Of a DNA stretch of 64,000 nucleotides, positions 37,121-46,897 are shown piece after piece. The position numbers and the translations under genes were made by a program. The DNA comes from Peptostreptococcus russellii. GTDB taxonomy: Bacteria > Bacillota > Clostridia > Peptostreptococcales > Peptostreptococcaceae. The stretch's first letter is position 1. Each line of letters begins with the position of its first letter. Under the pieces are notes generated by a model. It was not told the DNA's origin. It ran no database searches and saw only the letters and a list, made by a program, of their open reading frames with translations. Location of the stretch: positions 1 to 64,000 of the forward strand of contig NZ_JYGE01000001.1 in the NCBI RefSeq assembly GCF_003012055.1. The letters are read 5' to 3'.

Positions 37121-37842
37121 TGAATATATTGGGATTTGATACTTCGACTAAGGCTGCCAGTGTGGCATTATTAAAAGATGATGTACTTGTAGGAGAGATA
37201 TTGATCAATGACAAGAGAACTCACTCTCAAAAGCTTATGCCAATGCTTGAAAGCTTATTTAAGCTTGCCAATGTAACAGCAGATGATATAGACTTATTAG
37301 CAGTGTGTATCGGTCCAGGGTCATTTACTGGGCTTAGAATAGCTATGGCTAGTGTAAAGGCTATGGCACATGCAAAAGATCTTAAAGTAGTAGCAGTGGA
37401 CTCTCTAGAAAGCCTTGCATTCAATATGCTGGGGGTAGATAAGAAAATAATAGCTATACTAGATGCTCAGGGGAGCAAGGTATATACTGCTAGCTATAAA
37501 ACACAAGAGAATGAGTTGAAAAATCTAGAAGAAATAGAAGTAATGGATATAGATGAACTTCTGGAAAGAATAGATAAAGATGGCGAAGAAGTAATTTTAT
37601 TGGGAGAAGGAGTACACAAGTATAGGGATAAGATATCTAAGCAAGCCCTAATTGAGATACCCTCAGCAGATAAAAACATATCAAAAGCATCAAGCGTTTG
37701 TACTATAGCATCAGAAAAATATAGAAAAAATGTTGATATTCATACTCATTATGATATACTTCCTATGTATATTAGAAAGTCTCAGGCAGAGACACAATAT
37801 GAAGAAAAACAAAAGAAAATAAAAGAAGCAAGTACTAAGTAA
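37120..37842 (+). CDS. tsaB: tRNA t6A biosynthesis protein TsaB
   Basis: 240-residue ASKHA-fold partner of TsaD, with the N-terminal ILGFDTSTKAASVAL phosphate loop and the GPGSFTGLRIAMA segment. It lacks catalytic metal ligands and scaffolds the complex. Starts on the last base of the tsaE stop codon with GAGGTGGAAATG as ribosome site, so translation is coupled. A terminator-like hairpin follows. Confidence 0.94.
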   Translation: MNILGFDTSTKAASVALLKDDVLVGEILINDKRTHSQKLMPMLESLFKLANVTADDIDLLAVCIGPGSFTGLRIAMASVKAMAHAKDLKVVAVDSLESLAFNMLGVDKKIIAILDAQGSKVYTASYKTQENELKNLEEIEVMDIDELLERIDKDGEEVILLGEGVHKYRDKISKQALIEIPSADKNISKASSVCTIASEKYRKNVDIHTHYDILPMYIRKSQAETQYEEKQKKIKEASTK

Positions 37843-37890
37843 AAGATACTTAAAGAAACTAAATATTGATTTTTTATACTTAAAGAATGG

Positions 37891-37930
37891 AAAAAATCAA
37901 ATTTATTTTATTAAATTTGATTTTATTATT
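37891..37930 (+). terminator. tsaEB terminator
   Basis: AAAATCAAATTTA/TAAATTTGATTTT, 13 A/T-rich pairs with a 6-nt loop, then TATTATT. The stem is long but weak in G/C. Confidence 0.6.
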
Positions 37931-38004
37931 GTGATTTATCGAAAAAAGTTATATTATTTAGTATATTAGATAAAAGTTTTATATATAGAAATAGAGGAAG
38001 TACT

Positions 38005-38451
38005 ATGATATGTAGAAGTATGAATGCGAATGATATTGAAGGCGTATATGAAGTTGAAAAATCGGCCTTTGATGATCCTTGGTCCTTATCAGCAATAAAA
38101 AATGAATTAAAAAATGCATTGGCTAGATATATTGTAGCCGTAGAAGATGAAAAAATAGTAGGATATATCGGCTCTTGGTATATTATAGATGAGGCTCATA
38201 TTATTAATGTTGCCGTTCATAAGGAGCACAGAGGAAAGCACATAGGGGATAAACTTATGAGTTGTTTTATAGAAAAGTGTGAAAAAGATGATATAGATTC
38301 AATTACTCTTGAAGTAAGAAAGAGCAATGAGATTGCAAAAAATCTATATAAGAAATATGGATTTAAACCAGGTGGAATAAGAAAAGAATATTATAAAGAT
38401 AATAAAGAAGATGCTATAATCATGTGGAAGCAAGTAAGGGAGGTGATTTAA
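38005..38451 (+). CDS. rimI: Ribosomal-protein-alanine N-acetyltransferase-like protein RimI
   Basis: 148-residue GNAT acetyltransferase; the acetyl-CoA loop [15 protein letters not shown] lies near 72-86, and [16 protein letters not shown] near 113 is typical of RimI. RimI acetylates the N-terminus of ribosomal protein S18. Its place between tsaB and tsaD is the usual Firmicutes order. Ends six bases before the tsaD start. Confidence 0.88.
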   Translation: MICRSMNANDIEGVYEVEKSAFDDPWSLSAIKNELKNALARYIVAVEDEKIVGYIGSWYIIDEAHIINVAVHKEHRGKHIGDKLMSCFIEKCEKDDIDSITLEVRKSNEIAKNLYKKYGFKPGGIRKEYYKDNKEDAIIMWKQVREVI

Positions 38452-38456
38452 GCATT

Positions 38457-39503
38457 ATGAATACTGAAAATAAAAATAAAGAAAATAAAGATATAATTAC
38501 TCTAGCAATAGAGAGCAGTTGCGATGAAACAGCATGTTCAATTTTAAGAAATGGAAGAGAAGTGCTATCAAACATTATATCTACTCAAATAGAAACACAT
38601 AAGAAGTTCGGTGGAGTAGTTCCAGAAGTAGCTTCAAGAAAGCATATAGAAAATATAGATATAGTAGTTCAAGAAGCCTTGGATGAAAGCAATATGACTT
38701 TTGATGATATAACACATATAGCAGTTACTTACGGACCAGGTCTAGTAGGTGCCTTGCTAGTAGGTTTATCATATGCAAAGTCTTTGGCATTTACACTTAA
38801 CAAGCCTTTGGTAGGAGTAAATCATATAGAAGGACACTTGAGTGCAAACTATATAGAGCACAAGGATTTAAAACCTCCTTTTATTACCTTGATTGTATCA
38901 GGTGGACATACTCACCTTGTAGAGGTAAAAGATTATGGAGAATATGAAATACTAGGTAAGACAAAAGACGACGCCTCAGGTGAAGCATTTGATAAAATAG
39001 CTAGAGCTATGGGACTTGGATATCCAGGAGGTCCGATAGTAGATAGATTGGCAAAAGAAGGTAATCCACATGCAGTAGAATTTCCTAGAGCCTGTCTTCA
39101 TGAAAAGGGATATGACTTCAGCTTTAGTGGAATAAAGTCATCTGTATTAAACTATTTAAATTCAATGAAGATGAAAGATATTGAAATAGTTCCTGAAGAT
39201 GTTTGTGCATCTTTTCAGGCTGCAGTGGTTGATGTATTGACACAAAAAACTATAAAGGCCTGCAAAGAAAAGGGATATAAGACAGTTACCCTATCTGGTG
39301 GTGTAGCGTCAAACTCTGGCTTAAGGGAAAAAATGAGTGAACTATGTGCACAAGAGGGAATTGAATTAAAGTATCCTCCTTTGATACTTTGTACAGACAA
39401 TGCAGCTATGATAGGATGTGCAGGTTACTATAGATATATAAATGGAAGGAGAGATGGGATGGAATTAAATGCCATTCCAAATCTAAAAATAAATCAAGGA
39501 TAG
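38457..39503 (+). CDS. tsaD: tRNA t6A threonylcarbamoyltransferase TsaD
   Basis: Catalytic subunit that moves the threonylcarbamoyl group to A37 of ANN-reading tRNAs. With ATG at 38457 it has 348 residues: [15 protein letters not shown] near 18, the iron-binding HIEGH motif near 120, [10 protein letters not shown] near 145 and [13 protein letters not shown] near 280. The ribosome site GGGAGGTG is 13 bases upstream, longer than usual; a further in-frame ATG at 38424 lies inside rimI before this site and is rejected. Confidence 0.95.
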   Translation: MNTENKNKENKDIITLAIESSCDETACSILRNGREVLSNIISTQIETHKKFGGVVPEVASRKHIENIDIVVQEALDESNMTFDDITHIAVTYGPGLVGALLVGLSYAKSLAFTLNKPLVGVNHIEGHLSANYIEHKDLKPPFITLIVSGGHTHLVEVKDYGEYEILGKTKDDASGEAFDKIARAMGLGYPGGPIVDRLAKEGNPHAVEFPRACLHEKGYDFSFSGIKSSVLNYLNSMKMKDIEIVPEDVCASFQAAVVDVLTQKTIKACKEKGYKTVTLSGGVASNSGLREKMSELCAQEGIELKYPPLILCTDNAAMIGCAGYYRYINGRRDGMELNAIPNLKINQG

Positions 39504-39519
39504 CGGAGGTAGTATAGAT

Positions 39520-41451
39520 ATGATAATGTTGTCTTGCAACAACGTAACTAAGAGCTTCGGTGTAGAAACTATTCTTGAAGATATATCGTTTTCTATTAGT
39601 GAAGGTGATAAAGTAGGTATAGTAGGAGTCAATGGTACTGGAAAAACTACTTTATTTAAAATAATTACTGGAATATATGGATACGATAGTGGAGAAATAT
39701 ATACTTCAAAAGATTGTAGAATGGGATATTTAGAACAGAATACAAATTTCCATTCTGACAAGACTATTTATGAAGAAGTTTTAAAAGTTTTTAGCGACTT
39801 GATTGCGTCTGAAATAGAACTTCGAGATATGGAACATAAGATAGCAGAGCTATCTAAATTAGAGGGTTCTCCAACTTCAGAACTAAAGAAATTGATGGAT
39901 GATTATGGTAAAAAATACGAAAGATTTGAAGAAAATCATGGCTATAGCTATAAAAGTGAGGTAATAGGAACGCTTAGGGGGCTAGGATTTTCGAAAGATG
40001 ATCTTGAAAAGCAAATTGATGTATTATCTGGTGGGGAAAAGACAAGAGTTTTACTTGCAAAATTACTTCTTGGCAAACCATCTCTTTTACTACTAGATGA
40101 GCCAACCAACCATCTAGATGCAGAGGCAGTAGAGTGGCTTGAAGGATTTTTGAGAGCCTATGAAGGTACAGTGATGATTATATCTCATGATAGATATTTT
40201 CTGGATCAATCTGTCAATAGAATATTTGAAATGTCAAATAAACATCTTACTGCATTTAACGGTAACTACACAGAATATCAAAAACAAGCAAAGATTCAAA
40301 AAGAAATTGAGTTAAAAAGATATGAGAATCAACAACATGAAATCAAGAAACAAGAAGAATCTATTGAAAGGCTAAAGTCTTACGGTAGAGAAAAACACAT
40401 TAAGAGGGCAAGAAGCAAGGAAAAGATGCTCAACAAGGTGGAAAAATTAGAAAAACCACAAGAATATAGAAAAAAGGCTAAGTTTAAGTTTCACAGTGCG
40501 CCACAGAGTGGTAATGATGTATTAAGAGTAGAAAATTTAGAGAAGTCCTTTGATGAAAGAGTTTTATTTAAGGGTGTCAACTTCGATATATATAGAGGTG
40601 AAAAAGTAGCTTTGATAGGACCGAATGGAATAGGAAAGTCTACTCTATTTAAGATTTTGATGAGTGAAGAAACACAAAATGATGGCAATTTTAAGATAGG
40701 TCAAAATGTAATACCTGCATATTTTCATCAGGAGCAAAAGACTTTAAATCTTAAAAATACAATAATAGATGAAATATGGGACTCAAATCCAAGTCTAACT
40801 CAGACTGAGATAAGAAGTCTTTTGGGTGCATTTTTATTTAGCGATGAAGATGTATTCAAGGAAATTAATTTATTGAGTGGTGGTGAAAGGGCAAGAATAG
40901 CAATATTGAAGCTGATTTTATCTAAATCAAACTTACTGCTATTAGATGAGCCAACCAACCATCTTGATATAGATTCTAAGGAAGTTTTGGAAGAAGCTTT
41001 GTTAGAATATGATGGAACTATTTTTACAATATCACATGATAGATATTTTCTTAACACAGTAATTGATAAGATTTTACTACTTTCACCAGAAGGTGTGACT
41101 GAATATCTAGGAAATTATGATTACTATATGGAGAAAAAAACTCAGCAAAAAGAAATGGAAACACTTGCTGATGATTTGGATATTGAGCAAAAAACAAAGA
41201 CACAAATTAAAGAAGAGAAAAAACGCGAAAAAGAGCAAAAACAGAAGGAAAATCAAGTAAGAAACCGCGTTAGGAAGATTGAAGATGAAATTGAGTTACT
41301 TGAAAAAGAAATAGAGGGATTAGAATATATGCTTTGCCAAGAGGAAATATATTCATCTCCAGAAAAATCTAAAGAAGTAAATCAAGAAAAAGCCGAACAT
41401 GAAAAGAAATTAAAGCACTTATATACGAAATGGGAAGAAATAATGGCATAA
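39520..41451 (+). CDS. ABC-F family ATPase (translation factor type)
   Basis: 643 residues, two ATP-binding domains (Walker A GVNGTGKTTL near 38 and GPNGIGKSTL near 368; signatures LSGGEKTR and LSGGERAR) joined by a basic linker of the P-site tRNA-interaction type, and a C-terminal charged coiled-coil domain (about 555-643). No membrane domain. ABC-F proteins act on the ribosome; the coiled-coil tail resembles the Uup/YdiF housekeeping group more than antibiotic-resistance forms, but this cannot be settled by eye. Starts 16 bases after tsaD with GCGGAGG, likely cotranscribed. Confidence 0.9.
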   Translation: MIMLSCNNVTKSFGVETILEDISFSISEGDKVGIVGVNGTGKTTLFKIITGIYGYDSGEIYTSKDCRMGYLEQNTNFHSDKTIYEEVLKVFSDLIASEIELRDMEHKIAELSKLEGSPTSELKKLMDDYGKKYERFEENHGYSYKSEVIGTLRGLGFSKDDLEKQIDVLSGGEKTRVLLAKLLLGKPSLLLLDEPTNHLDAEAVEWLEGFLRAYEGTVMIISHDRYFLDQSVNRIFEMSNKHLTAFNGNYTEYQKQAKIQKEIELKRYENQQHEIKKQEESIERLKSYGREKHIKRARSKEKMLNKVEKLEKPQEYRKKAKFKFHSAPQSGNDVLRVENLEKSFDERVLFKGVNFDIYRGEKVALIGPNGIGKSTLFKILMSEETQNDGNFKIGQNVIPAYFHQEQKTLNLKNTIIDEIWDSNPSLTQTEIRSLLGAFLFSDEDVFKEINLLSGGERARIAILKLILSKSNLLLLDEPTNHLDIDSKEVLEEALLEYDGTIFTISHDRYFLNTVIDKILLLSPEGVTEYLGNYDYYMEKKTQQKEMETLADDLDIEQKTKTQIKEEKKREKEQKQKENQVRNRVRKIEDEIELLEKEIEGLEYMLCQEEIYSSPEKSKEVNQEKAEHEKKLKHLYTKWEEIMA

Positions 41452-41596
41452 ATATGTTTTAAATTTATCGAAAATATTGTATAATTAAGTGTATAGTAGT
41501 GTTTTTGTCTTAGTATGACAAAATATAGTTTATCGGTGTTTTAAAAAAAAGAAATTCAATCGAAATAATTAAGAAAAACAAAGGAGGCTAAAGCAT

Positions 41597-42238
41597 ATGG
41601 GAAATAAGAACATTTCTATGGCTGTAATAAGAAGATTACCCAAGTACTATAGATATTTGGCAGATTTATTGGCGAGAGATATTCAAAGAATATCTTCAAA
41701 GGAATTAAGTGAAATAATAGGTTTTACCGCTTCACAGATAAGACAGGACCTAAATAACTTTGGTGGTTTTGGACAACAGGGATATGGATACAATGTAGAA
41801 GCATTGCACAGAGAAATAGGAAAAATATTAGGTTTGGATAAGAGATATAGAGCTGTAATAGTAGGTGCCGGGAATTTGGGACAGGCTTTAATTAATTATG
41901 CAGGCTTTAAAAATGCAGGATTTGATATAAGTGCTGTATTTGATGCCAATCCAAAGATGATAGGTCTTAAGCTTAGAGACTATGAAATTTTAGACTCTGA
42001 TGATATTGAAGATTATGTATTAAACAACAAGGTAGATATTGCCATATTGTGTATACCAAAGAATGGAGCTCAAGATGTAGCTGATAAGTTGGTAGGAGTA
42101 GGTATAAAGGGAATATGGAACTTTGCACCTATAGATCTTGAAGTGCCATCAGATGTTATAGTTGAAAGTGTAAACTTAACTGAAAGTTTATTTACTTTAT
42201 CTTATTTGATGAAGGAAAGAGATGAAGAACAGCTATAG
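41597..42238 (+). CDS. rex: Redox-sensing transcriptional repressor Rex
   Basis: 213 residues: N-terminal winged helix (SMAVIRRLPKYYRYLADLL, then SKELSEIIGFTASQIRQDL) and a Rossmann domain with GAGNLGQALINY near 95. Rex represses fermentation and reduction genes when NADH is low. Butyrate, alcohol-dehydrogenase and glutamate genes in this window are natural candidate targets, though I found no convincing TTGTTAA-N4-TTAACAA operator here. AAGGAGG ribosome site; own promoter probable near 41475 (TATAAT). Confidence 0.95.
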   Translation: MGNKNISMAVIRRLPKYYRYLADLLARDIQRISSKELSEIIGFTASQIRQDLNNFGGFGQQGYGYNVEALHREIGKILGLDKRYRAVIVGAGNLGQALINYAGFKNAGFDISAVFDANPKMIGLKLRDYEILDSDDIEDYVLNNKVDIAILCIPKNGAQDVADKLVGVGIKGIWNFAPIDLEVPSDVIVESVNLTESLFTLSYLMKERDEEQL

Positions 42239-42499
42239 AAAATAAAAATAGTTGTAGATTAATATATATATTAAAAAACAATTGTTTTTATATAAAAAAT
42301 TTATAGAAAAAAATTTGAATGTAAAGTTAGAGCCGGCTTATATATGTTATATTAAGTTATATAGGCCTTTTCTAATAGAAAACAATTCTCATTTAGAAAC
42401 TTTGATTGTATTTTTTTATTTATAAATGAAACTAAAAACAGCTTGAAAACAAGGCTTTTAGCTTGTTTTAAAAAAAATATAAAAAAATTTAAAAATCAA
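42239..42499. other. Intergenic region between rex and ferredoxin
   Basis: Contains a perfect 16-bp palindrome AAAAACAATTGTTTTT at 42274-42289 and a hairpin AAAACAAG/CTTGTTTT near 42446-42470, which may end the rex transcript. No gene. Confidence 0.5.
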
Positions 42500-42528
42500 T
42501 TGCAAATATAACAACACTCTGCTATAAT
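42500..42528 (+). promoter_or_regulatory. Ferredoxin promoter
   Basis: TTGCAA 42500-42505, 17-base spacer, TATAAT 42523-42528; about 40 bases before the ferredoxin ATG. Confidence 0.82.
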
Positions 42529-42567
42529 GAAATTGTCGATAAAATAATATTAAATAGGAGGTACAAA

Positions 42568-42738
42568 ATGGCTTACGTAATTAAAGATAACTGTATCAGT
42601 TGTGGTGCATGTGCTGCTGAATGTCCAGTATCATGTATATCTGAAGGAGACGGAATCTATGTAATAGATGGATCTTCTTGTATAGATTGTGGATCTTGTG
42701 CTGGAGTTTGTCCAGTAGACGCTCCTCAGCCAGAATAA
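42568..42738 (+). CDS. fdx: Clostridial 2[4Fe-4S] ferredoxin
   Basis: A 56-residue gene, easily missed for its size. It has two CxxCxxCxxxCP clusters (Cys 9, 12, 15, 19 and 38, 41, 44, 48), the classic small low-potential ferredoxin that carries electrons from 2-oxoacid oxidoreductases to hydrogenase or Rnf. Ribosome site TAGGAGG, consensus promoter upstream, and a strong terminator behind: a monocistronic, probably highly expressed gene. The very regular sequence matches Peptostreptococcus/Clostridium ferredoxins. Confidence 0.97.
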   Translation: MAYVIKDNCISCGACAAECPVSCISEGDGIYVIDGSSCIDCGSCAGVCPVDAPQPE

Positions 42739-42761
42739 TACAGGCTAAATAAGATGAATAT

Positions 42762-42797
42762 CCCAATGTGTTGAATTTCAATGCATTGGGTTTTTTC
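42762..42797 (+). terminator. Ferredoxin terminator
   Basis: CCCAATGTGTTGA paired with TCAATGCATTGGG (two G-T pairs) and a T-run. Confidence 0.95.
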
Positions 42798-43660
42798 GTT
42801 TTTCATCTAAAAACAGAATGAAAGAGATTGTAAAATACTATATGAAAGCAGCTTGTAAAAAATACTGTAAAGCATCCTATGAAAGTAGCTTATAAAATAT
42901 CCTGTAAATCATCCTATGAAAGTAGCTTATAAAAAATATCGTAAAATATATTGTAGAGTACAATATAAAGCAGGTTATAAAAAATGTTGTAAAAAAATAT
43001 TATAAAGACACCATAGATAGAATTTATTCTAAGGAGATAGTATTTTATATAAATTTGAAAAAAAGTTTTTTACTTAGAAAAATATATATTTAATAATTTT
43101 TAAAAAATAGTTTTCTAAATCTTAAAAGTCTGCAATAATATAAAAAATCTAAGAAAATACTATAAACAAACAATGTATCACATAGATATAAAAAAATAGA
43201 TATAGATTTTTAAAAATAAAATCAGAAAAAAGAGAGTTAATTTTCGTTATAAAATAGTCTTTTTAAATAATTTTAAAAAAGTTGTGAAATTAGCTAATAA
43301 CAATAGAAATATAATGTTAAAAGTAAACTTTACAATCGAAGTTGTCTCTATTAACTGAGTTTTTTGTAAAATAAAAAACTTTTTATAATGCAGTTTTGAT
43401 ACTTGTAAGTAGTATACAAGCTTTAATAAAGATGGTAAAAAATGAAAAATAACAATTATTTTGAGTGTGTAAACTCTAAAAGCAGGTAGAAAATACGAAA
43501 AAAAATCGTTAAAATCTAAACTATTATACACTATTTTAACTATATGTGTTATAATTTGTTTGTAGTTAGGAAAATGTTTCTACACTTTTATGAAAAGGTT
43601 TTTATAAAGGTGAATTTTTCTAGCAAATAATAAAATAATAATTAAAAGAGTATCTTAATT
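42798..43660. other. AT-rich intergenic region before gluD
   Basis: About 860 bases. Its first quarter is the 37-bp repeat array; the rest shows no gene. A TATAAT at 43550-43555 is a possible gluD -10 element but lacks a good -35. Confidence 0.55.
42829..43007. repeat. 37-bp tandem repeat, about four copies
   Basis: Units of the form TGTAAANCATCCTATGAAAG-TAGCTTATAAAAAATAT start at 42829, 42866, 42903 and 42940; copies 2 and 3 are nearly identical. Copy 4 carries an 11-bp insertion making an ATTGTA-GAG-TACAAT hairpin, and a partial fifth copy follows. Units abut without spacers. Confidence 0.9.
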
Positions 43661-43676
43661 TTAAGGAGGCTTACAA

Positions 43677-44930
43677 ATGGCAAATGTATTTGAAATGGCA
43701 CAGGCTCAGGTTAAAAATGCTTGTGATAAATTAGGAATGGAAGCTAATGTTTACGAACTATTAAAGGAACCAAGAAGAGTTATCGAAGTTAACATCCCAG
43801 TTAAAATGGATGACGGTTCAATAAAGGTATTTAAGGGATTCAGATCTCAGCATAATGATGCTATAGGACCAACAAAGGGCGGAGTTAGATTCCATCCAAA
43901 CGTTTCTCTTGAAGAAGTAAAGGCGCTTTCAATATGGATGACATTTAAGTGCTGTACAACTGGTATTCCTTACGGTGGTGGTAAGGGTGGTATCATAGTT
44001 GATCCACAGGAATTATCACAGGGAGAACTAGAAAGACTAGCTAGAGGATATATAGATGGTATACACAAGTTAATTGGTGAAAAGGTTGACGTTCCAGCTC
44101 CAGATGTTGGTACAAACGGACAGGTTATGTCTTGGATGGTTGACGAATATAACAGACTTGCAGGAGTTTCTTCTATAGGTGTTATAACAGGTAAGCCAGT
44201 TGAATTCGGTGGATCATTAGGTAGAAATGAAGCTACTGGATTTGGTGTTGCAGTTACAGTTAGAGAAGCTGCTAAGAAGTTAGGTATAGATATGCATAAG
44301 GCTAAGGTTGCTGTTCAGGGATTCGGTAACGTTGGTGCATTCACAGTAAAGAATATTCAGGGACAGGGTGCTTCAATAGTAGCTATGGCTGAATGGTGTA
44401 AGGAAGCTGGCCCATATGCAATATACAAGGAAGACGGATTAGACTTCCAGGAAATGTGGGACTACAGAGCTGAAAAGGGTAACCTTTTAGACTTCCCAGG
44501 ATCTAAGGCTATATCTATGGACGAATTCTGGGCATGCCAGGTTGACATAGTTGTTCCAGCTGCTCTTGAAAATGCAATAGATGAAAACGTAGCTGAAAAG
44601 ATTCAGGCTAAGTTAGTTTGCGAAGCTGCTAACGGACCTACAACTCCAGAAGGTGATGAAGTTCTTAACAGAAGAGGAATAGTTCTTACTCCAGACATAC
44701 TTACAAATGCTGGTGGTGTTACTGTTTCTTACTTCGAATGGGTACAGAACCTATACGGATACTACTGGACAGAAGAAGAAGTTGCTGAAAAGGAAGAAAT
44801 AGCTATGGTTCAGGCTTTCGAAGCTCTTTGGGCTATAAAGGAAGAATTCAACGTAACTCTAAGAGAATCTGCTTACATGAACTCAGTTAAGAAGGTTGCT
44901 AAGGCAATGAAGCTTAGAGGTTGGTACTAA
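43677..44930 (+). CDS. gluD: NAD-type glutamate dehydrogenase
   Basis: Interconverts glutamate with 2-oxoglutarate and ammonia; in peptostreptococci and C. difficile it is an abundant catabolic enzyme. 417 residues with GGGKGGI (catalytic Lys region) near 104, PAPDVGTNGQVM near 142 and the dinucleotide fold VAVQGFGNVGAF near 222. Codon choice differs from neighbours: GAC, AAG, TTC and CAG are much more frequent, a sign of very high expression. AAGGAGG ribosome site; single-gene unit with a strong terminator. Confidence 0.96.
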   Translation: MANVFEMAQAQVKNACDKLGMEANVYELLKEPRRVIEVNIPVKMDDGSIKVFKGFRSQHNDAIGPTKGGVRFHPNVSLEEVKALSIWMTFKCCTTGIPYGGGKGGIIVDPQELSQGELERLARGYIDGIHKLIGEKVDVPAPDVGTNGQVMSWMVDEYNRLAGVSSIGVITGKPVEFGGSLGRNEATGFGVAVTVREAAKKLGIDMHKAKVAVQGFGNVGAFTVKNIQGQGASIVAMAEWCKEAGPYAIYKEDGLDFQEMWDYRAEKGNLLDFPGSKAISMDEFWACQVDIVVPAALENAIDENVAEKIQAKLVCEAANGPTTPEGDEVLNRRGIVLTPDILTNAGGVTVSYFEWVQNLYGYYWTEEEVAEKEEIAMVQAFEALWAIKEEFNVTLRESAYMNSVKKVAKAMKLRGWY

Positions 44931-45024
44931 GATATAATTAGTTACAATTAACTATTTCAAAATACAAAGATAAAAGGGCGTTTTGTAATAAGCCATTGCA
45001 ACATATATAATACAACTTAATATG

Positions 45025-45050
45025 AAAGGACCGCATTTGCGGTCCTTTTT
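45025..45050 (+). terminator. gluD terminator
   Basis: AAAGGACCGC-ATTT-GCGGTCCTTT, ten perfect pairs plus T-run. Confidence 0.97.
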
Positions 45051-45055
45051 CGTTT

Positions 45056-45124
45056 TTATAAAAGTTTTTACTCAAAGGTTATAAAAGTTTTTGTCCAAAT
45101 ATTATAAAAGCTCTCCTTGTTTAA
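45056..45124. repeat. 23-bp tandem repeat, about three copies
   Basis: TTATAAAAGTTTTTnnYCAAAnn begins at 45056, 45079 and 45102; the third copy is diverged and incomplete. It sits directly behind the gluD terminator. Confidence 0.8.
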
Positions 45125-45287
45125 ATAATTAAGGAATTTTTCAGATAAAAGTAGTAATATATCTATTAAAGTATATAATAGAAGTAAGGATACTAGATAA
45201 AGATAGTTTTGTTTTTCAGTATTTCTAATAAAAAGTTGATATATATAATATTAGCTTTCATATATTTGTTAGAATAGGAGAATTAAT

Positions 45288-45947
45288 ATGAGAAAAATTT
45301 ATAAAATTATAATTGCTTTAATAGTAGTTGCAGTTTTACTTATAGTCGCCATAGGATATGCTCTAAAGCCCGCAGATCCAATTGTAAATGAAGATAGAGT
45401 CTCAAACATAGATGAGAGCCTGGATCTTATTCAAGTCAATAAAGATATATTAAAGACTGTAAGATTAGAGGATAGAAAATTGAACGCCAGCTTGGAAATG
45501 AATGATGATTTATTTAAAAAAATATTAAAAAATACATTAGTAAATGCCAATAATCAAAAACTTCAAGAAGCATCGATAAATCTTGATCAGGACGAAATTT
45601 TGATGAAGTATCCTAGAAAGTTAGGTCCTTGGGATACCCAAGTAGATGTTAGAATGAAGGCAGAGGATAAAGATGGAAGGCTAGTTTTAACTGTAAATGA
45701 TGTAAAGTTGGGTAAAATAAAAGTAAAAAATTCAGTATTTATGAAAAAATTTGAAAAGATGATAGAAGGCAAAAATAATATTGTAAGCACAGAGGGTGAT
45801 AGAATATATGTAAACCTAAAATCATCAAATGTCAGTATAGATAAGATTAGATTGAAGGATAGCATACTAAAAATCGACTTTAGCTTTACCAAGGAAAATC
45901 TAATAAATATAGGTGGAGATATAATCGGTAGTCTGCTTACTTTTTAA
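45288..45947 (+). CDS. Membrane-anchored extracytoplasmic protein, unknown (YpmS-like?)
   Basis: 219 residues: one N-terminal membrane helix (about residues 5-25) with a basic start and no lipobox, then an all-soluble part with alternating beta patterns and a DGRLVLTVNDVKLGKIKVKNSV segment that recalls the YpmS/DUF2140 family. That link is tentative. Ribosome site TAGGAG eight bases before ATG. Single gene; the next hairpin terminator is 300 bases downstream. Confidence 0.65.
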   Translation: MRKIYKIIIALIVVAVLLIVAIGYALKPADPIVNEDRVSNIDESLDLIQVNKDILKTVRLEDRKLNASLEMNDDLFKKILKNTLVNANNQKLQEASINLDQDEILMKYPRKLGPWDTQVDVRMKAEDKDGRLVLTVNDVKLGKIKVKNSVFMKKFEKMIEGKNNIVSTEGDRIYVNLKSSNVSIDKIRLKDSILKIDFSFTKENLINIGGDIIGSLLTF

Positions 45948-46246
45948 AAAAACAATTAAATAAATCTAAAAAATTTATAGTTATATAAATTATTAGAGAA
46001 GTCTATCACTGTAAAAAAATAAGGAAGCTTTGAAAGAGATAATTAAATATGAGTTAAAAAATCTAAAAGCTTATAGTTTAAAATAGTTAAAAAATTCAAA
46101 ATTCAGACAAAATTAAAATAGCAAGCAGTCTAAAAATATATATTTTCAAATTAGGAAAAAGTATGAAGGACTATAGTTTTAAAATATTTAAGTAGTCTAA
46201 AAATATATAATTAAAAATAAATAATAAAAATAAGTAGTGAAAATAT
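45948..46246. other. AT-rich region between hypothetical gene and terminator
   Basis: About 300 bases with loosely repeated blocks (AGTCTAAAAATATAT occurs twice, near 46127 and 46196) and no gene. Confidence 0.5.
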
Positions 46247-46286
46247 GAAAGAAGTGAGCTTTAAGCTGAACTTCTTTCTTTTTTTA
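46247..46286 (+). terminator. Terminator before the feo locus
   Basis: GAAAGAAGT-g-AGCTTTAAGCT-ga-ACTTCTTTC, then a seven-T run: long stem with a self-complementary inner part. Confidence 0.88.
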
Positions 46287-46476
46287 TATTCCAAAAAATA
46301 TTTAAAGATAAATTAAAAAAACAGATATAAAAGTTAATTAGGCTTTAAAAACATACTTATATAACTTGAAAAGCATTAAAAGAAAACTATCTTAAGTCAG
46401 AAAAAAGAAAATTATTAAATAAAAATCAAATAGGTATTAATAATTAAAATCAAAAGAAAAATACTATCATAATTCA

Positions 46477-46505
46477 TTGACAATTGATAGGAATTATTCT
46501 ATAAT
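46477..46505 (+). promoter_or_regulatory. feoA1 promoter
   Basis: TTGACA 46477-46482, 17-base spacer, TATAAT 46500-46505: full consensus. The spacer (TTGATAGGAATTATT) has some resemblance to a Fur site but is not clear. Confidence 0.88.
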
Positions 46506-46566
46506 TTACTTATATCAATAATGTTTAATAACTAAGGAATTATTTGGATTCCAAAGGAGGAGTCTT

Positions 46567-46788
46567 ATGAATTTGTCACTAGCACCATTGGGTGTTCCAA
46601 TGAAAATAAATAAAGTAAGATTAAAAGGCGAGCAGAAAACTCAGCTTGCTAATATGGGATTTGTAGAGGATTCTGAGCTGATGGCAGTATCAGAAAATGC
46701 TGGAAATATCATAGTAAATATAAAGGGTAGCCGTGTTGGAATAGGTAAAGAACTGGCTATGAGAATAATGATTGCACCTTCAGAATAG
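46567..46788 (+). CDS. feoA: FeoA-family protein (first copy)
   Basis: 73-residue SH3-like FeoA-domain protein (PLGVPMKINKVRLKGEQKTQLANMGF...GSRVGIGKELAMRI). FeoA proteins accompany the iron(II) channel FeoB. AAAGGAGG ribosome site. First of two tandem, diverged feoA genes before feoB. Confidence 0.9.
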   Translation: MNLSLAPLGVPMKINKVRLKGEQKTQLANMGFVEDSELMAVSENAGNIIVNIKGSRVGIGKELAMRIMIAPSE

Positions 46789-46833
46789 TGAGGTGTGTGT
46801 CGTATTTTTTAAGGGAATTTTTAATAATGTGAT

Positions 46834-46852
46834 GATAATTACTATCATTATC
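46834..46852. promoter_or_regulatory. Fur-box-like operator before second feoA
   Basis: GATAATTACTATCATTATC matches the 19-bp consensus GATAATGATAATCATTATC at 16 of 19 positions. Location 46 bases before the second feoA supports iron-responsive repression, with iron-poor conditions relieving it. Confidence 0.75.
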
Positions 46853-46897
46853 AAATGCTAGTATATTAATAATAAAATATGAATGGGGGAGCTTGTA

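Noticed and set aside
42274-42289. Palindrome AAAAACAATTGTTTTT as a Rex operator
   Set aside because: The half-sites are in the opposite order to the Rex consensus TTGTTAA-N4-TTAACAA; more likely an AT palindrome or weak terminator after rex.
42829-43007. CRISPR array
   Set aside because: Repeat units abut directly, there are no unique spacers and no cas genes; the same holds for the other arrays.
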